Shown here one piece after another: positions 4,796-10,105 of a stretch of DNA of 10,105 nt. The notes under the pieces were generated by a model. That model was not told the DNA's origin and did not search any database. It saw nothing but the letters and a program-made list of their open reading frames with translations. The stretch lies in contig JAVEDQ010000238.1 of assembly GCA_030840885.1 (NCBI GenBank), positions 1 through 10,105 of the forward strand, in the 5' to 3' direction. The DNA is from Frankiaceae bacterium. Lineage in GTDB: Bacteria; Actinomycetota; Actinomycetes; Frankiales; Frankiaceae. How positions within the stretch are numbered: position 1 is the first letter of the stretch; each line of letters begins with the position of its first letter. The translations under genes were made by a program, and so were the position numbers.

Positions 4796-4897
4796 CCCGA
4801 GCGGGCCGGGAGGGATGCCGCTCTACGGCGAGAACGAGGCGGCACCGCCCGCTGGTTCCCTGCGGCGACGGCACCGGCCAGCTTAGGCAAGGGCAGT

Positions 4898-6085
4898 TCA
4901 GGCAGCGGCCTGCAGTGACGCGTAGGTCGCCGTCTCGAACTCCAGGTAACCCCCGACCGAGGTGCGGTCGGCGAACGGGAAGATCTGCGTCGCCCAGAAA
5001 CCCGCGACGCTGTTGCGACGGTCGATCCAGTAGTAGAGGTTCGCGAGCCCGGCCCACGCCAGCGATCCCGCGGGGCGGCCGGTCGGTGCGTCCTCGTCAT
5101 TGATCATGAAGGTGAGCGCCCACGACTTCGGCATGCCGGGGAAGAACTCAGCGTCGTTGGACAGGGCGGGGATGACGCCCGGCAGGCCCTTCACTTTCAA
5201 CTGGCCGAGGTGGTTCTGCTCGGCCATGCGCACGGTGTCCGCGGCGAGGACCCGCCCGACGGGCGCTTCGCCGTCGTTGAGCCACATCCGCAGGAACTTG
5301 GCGTAGTCCAGTGCCGTCGAGTACAGCCCGTGCCCTCCCATGTGCACCTCCGGGTTCTGCGGCAGCTCCCAGCCCTCCATGACCTTCAGCGAGCCGTCCG
5401 CCGCCCGCGCGTGCATGCCGGCCGACCGCTCCCGCATGTCGGGCGTCATCGAGAACGCGGTATCGGTCATGTCCAGCGGTGCGAACACCCGCTCGGCCAT
5501 TGCTTCGCCGAGTCGCTGGCCGGTGATGCCCTCGACCACCTGGCCGGCCCAGTCGACGTTGGACCCGTACTCCCACTGCTCACCGGGATCGAACAGCAGC
5601 GGGGTACGGAGCGCCTGCGGCGAGGCCTGGATGATGCTCGGCTGCCCGTGATCGGTCGCCAGCCGGTTGTAGTTCTCGTTGAAGAAGTCGTAGCCGAACC
5701 CCGCCGTGTGCAGCAGCAGCATCCGCGTGGTGATGTCGCGCTTCGGGGGACGCAACACCGGGGCGCCATCGGGGTCGAAGCCGTCGAGCACCGAGATCTC
5801 ACCGAGCGCCGGGGCGTAGTTCTTCGCGGGCGCATCGAGATCGAGTGCGCCCTGCTCGACGAGTTGCAGGCAGACCGTCCCGGTGATGGCCTTGGTGGTC
5901 GAGAAGATGGCACAGACGGTGTCCGGAGACATGGCCGAACCACTGCCAAGCGTCCGTTCGCCGGCCGCACCCTCGTAGAGATTGCCGTTTCGATCGGTGA
6001 CGATGGCGGCGACACCCGGCACTCCCGGCGTCCCGGACACCGTCTGCTGCAGGATCTGGTCGAGGGAGTCGGTCAGCTGGTTCAT
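4898..6085 (-). CDS. Serine hydrolase of the beta-lactamase (class C)/EstB-like family
   Basis: A 395-residue protein of the penicillin-binding-protein-like fold. Catalytic S-x-x-K is FSTTKAI with Ser62 and Lys65; the Tyr motif is YGSN at 173-176; the third motif is WAG at 344-346 within [15 protein letters not shown], where true class C enzymes have [13 protein letters not shown] and GEQWEYGSN are typical of the EstB/1,4-butanediol-diacrylate-esterase and LovD-like group, so an esterase, transesterase or peptidase role is more likely than antibiotic hydrolysis. There is no signal peptide, implying cytoplasmic action. The ATG at 6085 has GAGGAG (6098-6093) seven bases upstream. It is 76 bases downstream of trpB2 in the same direction, with a CRP/GlxR-like palindrome in the gap, so it may have its own cAMP-linked promoter. 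Confidence 0.93.
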   Translation of the reverse strand: MNQLTDSLDQILQQTVSGTPGVPGVAAIVTDRNGNLYEGAAGERTLGSGSAMSPDTVCAIFSTTKAITGTVCLQLVEQGALDLDAPAKNYAPALGEISVLDGFDPDGAPVLRPPKRDITTRMLLLHTAGFGYDFFNENYNRLATDHGQPSIIQASPQALRTPLLFDPGEQWEYGSNVDWAGQVVEGITGQRLGEAMAERVFAPLDMTDTAFSMTPDMRERSAGMHARAADGSLKVMEGWELPQNPEVHMGGHGLYSTALDYAKFLRMWLNDGEAPVGRVLAADTVRMAEQNHLGQLKVKGLPGVIPALSNDAEFFPGMPKSWALTFMINDEDAPTGRPAGSLAWAGLANLYYWIDRRNSVAGFWATQIFPFADRTSVGGYLEFETATYASLQAAA

Positions 6086-6126
6086 AGCGGGTCTCCTCGG
6101 GAAAGCGTCGCAGCCCTCCTCCCCGC

Positions 6127-6142
6127 TGTGATCCCGATCACG
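6127..6142. promoter_or_regulatory. CRP/GlxR-like operator upstream of the serine hydrolase
   Basis: TGTGA-TCCCGA-TCACG matches the CRP-family consensus TGTGA-N6-TCACA at nine of ten half-site positions, and 12 of the bases form a perfect dyad (GTGATC, two bases, GATCAC). It is centred about 49 bases before the hydrolase ATG. Actinobacterial GlxR/CRP regulators use this consensus; activation or repression cannot be told because no convincing promoter is seen here. Confidence 0.55.
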
Positions 6143-6161
6143 CCGCCACGGACGCGCGCGT

Positions 6162-7523
6162 TCAGCCGATCTGCGGCAGACGGGTCAGCGGCTCGGCGAA
6201 CCGCTGGTCGGTCAGCTCCTCGTCGACCATGCGACCGCCGAGGTAGGCGTCGTAGGCGGCCATGTCGAAGTGCCCGTGACCGCAGAGGGCGGTGAGGATG
6301 ACCCGCTCATCCCCTGCCTCCTTGGCCGCCAGCGCCTCGCGGATGCAGGCGGCCAGGGCGTGCGTCGGCTCCGGCGCGGGGACGATGCCCTCGCTGCGCG
6401 CGAACTGCAGCGCCGCGGCGAAGCACTCGGTCTGCGGCACCGCGATCGCCTCCATGAGCCCGAGCTCGTAGACGTGGCTGATCAGCGGGCTCATGCCGTG
6501 GTAGCGAAGACCGCCGGCGTGGATCGGGTCGGGCACGAAGTCGTGGCCGAGCGTGTGCATCTTCATCAGCGGGGTGAAGCCGCCGGTGTCACCGAAGTCG
6601 TAGGCGTAGGTCCCGCGGGTCAGCGACGGGCACGAGGCCGGCTCCACCGCCCGGATCGTCGGGCTCATCCGACCGGCGAGCTTCTCGCGCAGGAACGGGA
6701 AGGCGAGCCCGGCGAAGTTGGAGCCGCCGCCGGTGCAGCCGACGATGACGTCGGGCTGCTCGCCGGCCATCTCCAGCTGGAGGATCGCCTCCTCGCCGAT
6801 CACTGTCTGGTGCAGCAGGACGTGGTTCAGGACGCTGCCCAGCGCGTAGTGGATCTTCTCGTCCTGGCCGGCTACCTCGACGGCCTCGCTGATCGCGATC
6901 CCCAGGCTGCCCGGGTGGTCCGGCAGATCGCCGAGGATCTTCCGCCCGATCTCGGTGAGCTCCGACGGGCTGCGGTGCACCGACCCGCCGAAGGTCTCGA
7001 TGACAGTTCGGCGAGAGGGCTTGCTGTCGTAGGACGCGCCGACCTGCCAGACCTCGCACTCGAGCCCGAACAGCGCGCAGGCAAACGCGAGCGCGGTCCC
7101 CCACTGGCCCGCGCCGGTCTCGGTCGTCAGCTTGGAGACACCGCTCTTCGCGTTGTAGTAGGCCTGCGGCACGCTGGTGTTCGGCTTGTGCGAGCCGGCC
7201 GGGGAGACGCCCTCGTACTTGTAGTAGATGTGCGCCGGCGTGCCGAGCGCCCGCTCCAGGTTGTGCGCCCGGTACAGCGGCGAGGGCCGCCACAGCCGGT
7301 AGATGTCCTGCACCTCCTCGGGGATCTCGATGTACCGCTCGGTGGAGACCTCCTGGAGGATCAGGTCCTCCGGGAACAGCGGCGCGAGGTCGTCGGGCCC
7401 GACCGGCTGATGCGTCCCCGGGTGCAGCGGCGGCGGGGGCGGCGACGGCAGATCCGGGACGATGTTGTACCAGCGGGTCGGCATCTGCGACTCGTCGAGC
7501 AGGAACTTGTGTTGCTTGGCCAC
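6162..7523 (-). CDS. trpB2: TrpB2-type tryptophan synthase beta-like PLP enzyme
   Basis: A 453-residue PLP-dependent fold-type II enzyme. The TrpB2 (COG1350) signature is clear: [37 protein letters not shown] with Lys113 as the PLP Schiff-base lysine, [57 protein letters not shown] for the phosphate loop, and [18 protein letters not shown]. It is longer than TrpB1 and has the N-terminal extension of the group. TrpB enzymes join indole and serine to make tryptophan; TrpB2 forms work without, or with weaker binding to, TrpA, and no trpA or other trp gene is near, so indole salvage or serine deamination are possible. I choose GTG 7523 over ATG 7529 because AAGGAG lies six bases before the GTG but abuts the ATG. 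The longer open frame upstream is not coding. Confidence 0.93.
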   Translation of the reverse strand: MAKQHKFLLDESQMPTRWYNIVPDLPSPPPPPLHPGTHQPVGPDDLAPLFPEDLILQEVSTERYIEIPEEVQDIYRLWRPSPLYRAHNLERALGTPAHIYYKYEGVSPAGSHKPNTSVPQAYYNAKSGVSKLTTETGAGQWGTALAFACALFGLECEVWQVGASYDSKPSRRTVIETFGGSVHRSPSELTEIGRKILGDLPDHPGSLGIAISEAVEVAGQDEKIHYALGSVLNHVLLHQTVIGEEAILQLEMAGEQPDVIVGCTGGGSNFAGLAFPFLREKLAGRMSPTIRAVEPASCPSLTRGTYAYDFGDTGGFTPLMKMHTLGHDFVPDPIHAGGLRYHGMSPLISHVYELGLMEAIAVPQTECFAAALQFARSEGIVPAPEPTHALAACIREALAAKEAGDERVILTALCGHGHFDMAAYDAYLGGRMVDEELTDQRFAEPLTRLPQIG

Positions 7524-7529
7524 GACCAT

Positions 7530-7535
7530 CTCCTT
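7530..7535 (-). promoter_or_regulatory. Ribosome binding site that fixes the trpB2 start
   Basis: AAGGAG on the minus strand is separated by six bases from GTG 7523 and by none from ATG 7529, so the GTG is the better start, giving a protein beginning [11 protein letters not shown]. Confidence 0.7.
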
Positions 7536-7538
7536 GAT

Positions 7539-7566
7539 GCTGATATCTCGGCGCTGACATCTCGGT
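7539..7566. repeat. Tandem 14-bp direct repeat upstream of trpB2
   Basis: GCTGATATCTCGGC (7539-7552) is followed at once by GCTGACATCTCGGT (7553-7566), identical at 12 of 14 positions. It occupies most of the 61-base gap between the membrane-protein stop and trpB2, immediately upstream of the ribosome binding site, where a regulator could bind or RNA structure could act. Confidence 0.75.
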
Positions 7567-7584
7567 GCCGCGGTGATGGCGGAC

Positions 7585-8442
7585 TCACTCGGGAGCGGTC
7601 GAAGCCTTGACCTCGGACTTGGGCCCGTCCGGCTCGTCGGTCGTTCCCGACCCGGCGACCGCAGGCGTGGGACCAGCCCGGTTCTCGACCGGCACCACCG
7701 GCGACACGGCCCCGCCGACCAGGTCCTGCCAGCGGCGCAGCCGCGGGCCCCACCGTCGGTCCAGGACCACCGCCCGGTCGACCGCACGCGTCGTCTTGAC
7801 GGCGTCGTACCGGCGTCGGGCCCAGGCCGAGCCGGGTCGGGCCAACCGGACGGCCCCGTACAGCGCCGTCAGCGGCAGGAGCAGGCCGAACAGCGCGAGT
7901 CCGAACTTGCGCTTGAGCACGCACGTCAGCAGGAGCGCGCCGTGCAGCAGCAGAACCCCGACCGCTGTCAGCCGAACCGCCAGCTCGGCGTGGCCGACGC
8001 CATTGACCCCGAACGGACTGAAGCCGAGCAGGACGAGGCCGAGAAAGGCGGCGGCGAGGCTGACGATGTCGACCGAGAGGCGACCCTCGTCCTGCCAGTA
8101 GACGTCGGAGAGGTGGAGGATCAGGGCGAACTCGTCGAGGACCAACGACATCCCGATGCCGACCAGCACGCCCCCGACGCAGGACCACGCCGTCCCCGCC
8201 GTCTCGTCCACCGCAGCCGTGCCCACGCTCACGAGCGCGCCGACGATCAGCAGGACGATGCCGGGCACCGCGTGATGGACGTGCACCCCGCTCGCGCCGA
8301 CGTTGTCGCGGAACGGTCCGCGACCCGCCCGGATGGCGCGCGTGATCCCACGGGTCACGACGAAGGTCACGACAAAGGCCGTGAAGCACAGCATCAGCGG
8401 AAGCTTGCCGGGCTCGACGACATCGCGCTGCCACCAGCTCAC
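7585..8442 (-). CDS. Conserved multi-pass membrane protein, function unknown
   Basis: A 285-residue integral membrane protein with about six hydrophobic segments (near 14-31, 58-75, 85-109, 124-141, 151-175 and 178-195) and a charged cytoplasmic-like C-terminal tail from about 200. Two motifs look conserved: [10 protein letters not shown] (52-61), with three His in five residues, and [18 protein letters not shown] (99-116) followed by EGRLSVD. Together the His cluster and DE/HLSD acidic residues facing the membrane could bind metal, which is an inference. I recognise similar proteins from actinobacteria but no named function. The start is GTG 8442; a TATGCT -10 sits six bases upstream with no ribosome binding site, so the mRNA is probably leaderless. 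trpB2 follows after 61 bases. Confidence 0.82.
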   Translation of the reverse strand: MSWWQRDVVEPGKLPLMLCFTAFVVTFVVTRGITRAIRAGRGPFRDNVGASGVHVHHAVPGIVLLIVGALVSVGTAAVDETAGTAWSCVGGVLVGIGMSLVLDEFALILHLSDVYWQDEGRLSVDIVSLAAAFLGLVLLGFSPFGVNGVGHAELAVRLTAVGVLLLHGALLLTCVLKRKFGLALFGLLLPLTALYGAVRLARPGSAWARRRYDAVKTTRAVDRAVVLDRRWGPRLRRWQDLVGGAVSPVVPVENRAGPTPAVAGSGTTDEPDGPKSEVKASTAPE

Positions 8443-8448
8443 GCGGGG

Positions 8449-8454
8449 AGCATA
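8449..8454 (-). promoter_or_regulatory. Leaderless-type -10 (TATGCT) of the membrane-protein gene
   Basis: TATGCT (8454-8449 on the minus strand) fits TANNNT and is exactly six bases (CCCCGC) from GTG 8442. No -35 and no ribosome binding site are seen, both usual for leaderless actinobacterial genes. Confidence 0.5.
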
Positions 8455-8468
8455 GGCCGTGCTGCGTC

Positions 8469-8509
8469 GGCCCGGGCCGGGTTGCGCTGCGCTGCGGGCC
8501 TGCCCGGGC
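8469..8509 (-). terminator. Paired GC-rich palindromes after the amidase gene
   Basis: GCCCGGGC occurs at 8470-8477 and again at 8502-8509, beginning right after the amidase stop. Each is self-complementary and the two can also pair with each other to form a hairpin around 24 bases. It may act as a U-less terminator; the evidence is only the base pairing. Confidence 0.3.
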
Positions 8510-9859
8510 TCAGGCGAAGACGGGTGCCACCGGCTGCCACGGCGCCAGCGCCTCGAGTTGCGCCGCGACCGCGAGCAGCCTCGACTCGTTCCCGGCCGGC
8601 GCGACCAGCTGGACAGACAGCGGCATACCCGATGAGTGGACCCCTGCCGGGACGGTCATCGCGGGCCAACCCGCGAAGTTCCACGGCGCGCCGAACGGCG
8701 CGTAGCCGCTGCTCGCCCGGAGGTTGCGCAGCCAGCTCCGTTGCCCCCAGCGCGCCGAGGGCAGCGGCACCTGCGCGAGCCCGGGCGTCACGAGGACGTC
8801 GATGTCAGCGAAGAAGCGCAGCGCGCTCTCCCGCCACGCCTCGCGGCTCGACTCCTTCGGCAGGCCGGCCCTCATCACCGCACGACCGGCGGCGGCGTGC
8901 CGTGTCACCCGCTTCTCCAACTTGGTGCGGTCGGTCATGAGGCGGGCATCCATCTCCGTGCCCGCGAACCAGACCGCCAGCGATGCCAGCCCCGTCGACA
9001 ACGGCTGCTTCAGCTCACGGTCGACCACCGAGTGGCCGGCCGAGCGCAGCAGCTCCGCGGTACGGCGGGCGGCATCGGCGAACTCGGGGTCGACCGGGGT
9101 GGCCGGTGACGGCGCCTTCAGTGACACCGCGATCCGCAAGGCGCCGGGGGCCCGGGTCGCCGCACCGGCGAGCGACGGGTCGGCGGCCATCACCGACAGC
9201 TGCAGGGCCGCGTCGGCCACCGTCGTCGTCAGTGGTCCGTTCTCCGCGAGGCCGAACCAGGAGCCGTTCCCGAGCTCGCTGGGCACCACTCCGGCGCCGG
9301 GCTTGATGCCGACGAGGCCGCAGCACGCGGCGGGGATGCGGATCGAACCCATCCCGTCGTTGCCCTGCGCGGCGACGACCATGCCGGCGGCGACCGCCGC
9401 GGCGCTGCCACCCGACGAACCCCCAGGGGTGCGGTCGCGGTCCCACGGGTTGCGGGTGATCCCGAAGGAGGAGTCGGTCGCGCCGTAGACGCAGAGCTCC
9501 GGCACCCGGGTCAGACCGACGACGACGGCCCCGGCCTCCCGTAGTCGTGCGACGACGGGATGGTCGGCCGACTGCGGGCGCGGGTCGGAGGCCTCGGTAC
9601 CGACGCGCATCGGTTCGCCGGTGACCGGGATGTTGTCCTTCACCGCGATCGGGACCCCGGCGAGCGGGAGCGCCGTCTTGTCCGGACGGGCGTCGACGGC
9701 GTCGGCCTCGACGGGCGCCTTTTCGTGCCGCACCACTTGGAAGGCGCCGATGGCCCCGTCGCGCTCCCGGATGCGAGCGAGCGCCTGCTCGGTGAGGGCT
9801 CGGGCCGTGGTGACCCCGCTACGGACCTGCTCAGCCAACTCGTGCGCCGGGGTGATCAC
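8510..9859 (-). CDS. Amidase-signature (AS) family amidase
   Basis: A 449-residue cytoplasmic enzyme of the amidase-signature fold, which hydrolyses carboxamides to acid and ammonia or amine. The Ser-cisSer-Lys triad is in place: Lys74 in PIAVKDN, cis-Ser148 in TPGGSSGGSAAAVAAG, and nucleophile Ser172 in GNDGMGSIRIPA; the 74- and 24-residue spacings agree with well-studied members such as FAAH. The usual GTDGGGS is GNDGMGS here. The absence of gatC and gatB nearby, and the short C-terminal part, argue against GatA; the substrate is unknown. The start is GTG 9859 in ITPAHELAEQVRSG, a normal N-terminus for the family. There is no ribosome binding site, and TAGCCT lies six bases upstream. The gene begins nine bases after the zinc-ribbon stop, so it may be read from both an operon transcript and its own leaderless promoter. 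Confidence 0.93.
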   Translation of the reverse strand: MITPAHELAEQVRSGVTTARALTEQALARIRERDGAIGAFQVVRHEKAPVEADAVDARPDKTALPLAGVPIAVKDNIPVTGEPMRVGTEASDPRPQSADHPVVARLREAGAVVVGLTRVPELCVYGATDSSFGITRNPWDRDRTPGGSSGGSAAAVAAGMVVAAQGNDGMGSIRIPAACCGLVGIKPGAGVVPSELGNGSWFGLAENGPLTTTVADAALQLSVMAADPSLAGAATRAPGALRIAVSLKAPSPATPVDPEFADAARRTAELLRSAGHSVVDRELKQPLSTGLASLAVWFAGTEMDARLMTDRTKLEKRVTRHAAAGRAVMRAGLPKESSREAWRESALRFFADIDVLVTPGLAQVPLPSARWGQRSWLRNLRASSGYAPFGAPWNFAGWPAMTVPAGVHSSGMPLSVQLVAPAGNESRLLAVAAQLEALAPWQPVAPVFA

Positions 9860-9865
9860 GCCGGG

Positions 9866-9871
9866 AGGCTA
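9866..9871 (-). promoter_or_regulatory. Leaderless-type -10 (TAGCCT) of the amidase gene, overlapping a stop codon
   Basis: TAGCCT (9871-9866 on the minus strand) is exactly six bases from GTG 9859. Its first three bases are the TAG stop of the zinc-ribbon gene. The hexamer and spacing are identical to those before the SGNH gene. Because the genes are only nine bases apart, read-through from upstream remains possible. Confidence 0.4.
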
Positions 9872-10060
9872 CGCGCGAGGCGCATCCGGGCCGACGGGCG
9901 GGGCCTCGTCCGGTGGCCGCCCGGCACCCACGAGCCGCAACGACCAGCGGCGGTTGCAGGCGTGACACCACCAGCTGCCGTGCGACCCCACCGGCTCGAG
10001 GTCCTCCTCACCGCAGTAAGGGCAGAAGAACGGGACGGAACGACCGCCGGTCTCGCTCAC
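9869..10060 (-). CDS. Small zinc-ribbon protein
   Basis: A 63-residue protein with one zinc-ribbon: FFCPYCGEEDLEPVG (Cys13, Cys16) and SWWCHACNRRWSLRLVG (Cys32, Cys35), two C-x2-C knuckles sixteen residues apart, followed by a Pro-rich tail. The ribbon should bind one zinc ion and mediate protein or nucleic-acid contact. Similar 60-residue FFCPYCG proteins are, as I recall, found beside ferredoxin sulfite/nitrite reductase genes in actinobacteria, but the upstream gene here is too incomplete to confirm that. The start is GTG 10060; its GTGA overlaps the TGA of the upstream frame, implying translational coupling. The stop is nine bases before the amidase start. Confidence 0.8.
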   Translation of the reverse strand: MSETGGRSVPFFCPYCGEEDLEPVGSHGSWWCHACNRRWSLRLVGAGRPPDEAPPVGPDAPRA

Positions 10061-10105
10061 GGCTCGAGTGGTTCCGGCAGTTCCGGCAGGCCGGGCCGAG
10101 CCGTG
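10057..10105 (-). CDS. C-terminal tail of an upstream gene (partial, unidentified)
   Basis: The last 15 sense codons before a TGA at 10059-10057 read TARPGLPELPEPLEP. The stop overlaps the zinc-ribbon GTG by the four-base GTGA junction typical of coupled genes, which is the main reason to call it coding. A 9-bp tandem repeat (10071-10088) encodes the LPE/LPE part. Too little is visible to name the protein; a sulfite/nitrite reductase is only a guess from the neighbour. Confidence 0.45.
   Translation of the reverse strand, partial: TARPGLPELPEPLEP

Noticed and set aside
5210..6295. Plus-strand open frame of 361 codons opposite the serine hydrolase
   Set aside because: Antisense shadow of a well-supported gene with SxxK, YGSN and WAG motifs; high GC keeps antisense frames open.
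6270..7610. Plus-strand open frame of 446 codons opposite trpB2
   Set aside because: Antisense shadow; the opposite strand encodes an undoubted TrpB2 with PLP lysine and phosphate loop.
7524..7787. N-terminal extension or ATG 7529 start for trpB2
   Set aside because: The extension overlaps the membrane-protein gene and has no TrpB2 homology; the ribosome binding site AAGGAG abuts ATG 7529 but is ideally spaced for GTG 7523.
7573..8940. Plus-strand open frame of 455 codons opposite the membrane protein and amidase
   Set aside because: It crosses two real genes and a GC-rich gap, with low-complexity Arg/Ala/Pro composition and no family motifs.
9852..9859. GTGATCAC palindrome at the amidase start as a CRP-like operator
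   Set aside because: Only eight bases, lacking the TGTGA-N6-TCACA spacing, and made of coding sequence at the start codon.

Overview
The window is very GC-rich, uses GTG starts freely and carries actinobacterial gene families (SAV_6107-type HEPN, DUF6504, HspR-like MerR, TrpB2). It comes from an actinomycete chromosome; Pseudonocardiales or Geodermatophilales would fit, but this is inferred from gene content and base use, not proven. I see no phage, transposon, tRNA, rRNA or CRISPR.

Left part (1-1895): a minus-strand operon, DUF6504 -> HEPN -> DnaE2-like polymerase (cut by the left edge), joined by a 1-base overlap and a 4-base gap. About 160 bases upstream lies a perfect 16-bp LexA (SOS) box overlapping a promoter-like sequence. 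A 12-bp inverted repeat and an 18-bp palindrome lie between the box and the first gene. This looks like a DNA-damage-inducible mutagenic repair cassette with a HEPN protein embedded in it; no Y-family (ImuB/DinB) partner is visible here.

Middle (1834-3804): plus-strand genes. A small heat-shock protein (Hsp20) has a near-consensus promoter and is followed, across a 15-bp perfect inverted repeat, by an HspR-like MerR regulator. Then come a 68-residue S4 RNA-binding protein, possibly coupled to an 11-codon leader ORF, and an SGNH/GDSL hydrolase with an N-terminal membrane anchor. The S4 gene is bracketed by two different clusters of 14-bp tandem repeats.

Right part (3830-10105): all minus strand. 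In transcription order from the right edge these are the tail of an unidentified gene, a small zinc-ribbon protein, an amidase-signature enzyme, a multi-pass membrane protein, an orphan TrpB2, a serine beta-lactamase/esterase-fold hydrolase with a CRP/GlxR-like site upstream, and a TerD-CAP fusion whose CAP domain is interrupted by an in-frame TAG.

Points that stand out: the SOS box ahead of the DUF6504-HEPN-DnaE2 operon; the amber codon inside an otherwise intact TerD-CAP gene; a repeated leaderless layout (TANNCT, six bases, GTG) at three genes; and a likely translationally coupled leader ORF before the S4 gene. Most of the remainder is ordinary chromosomal housekeeping and stress-response content.
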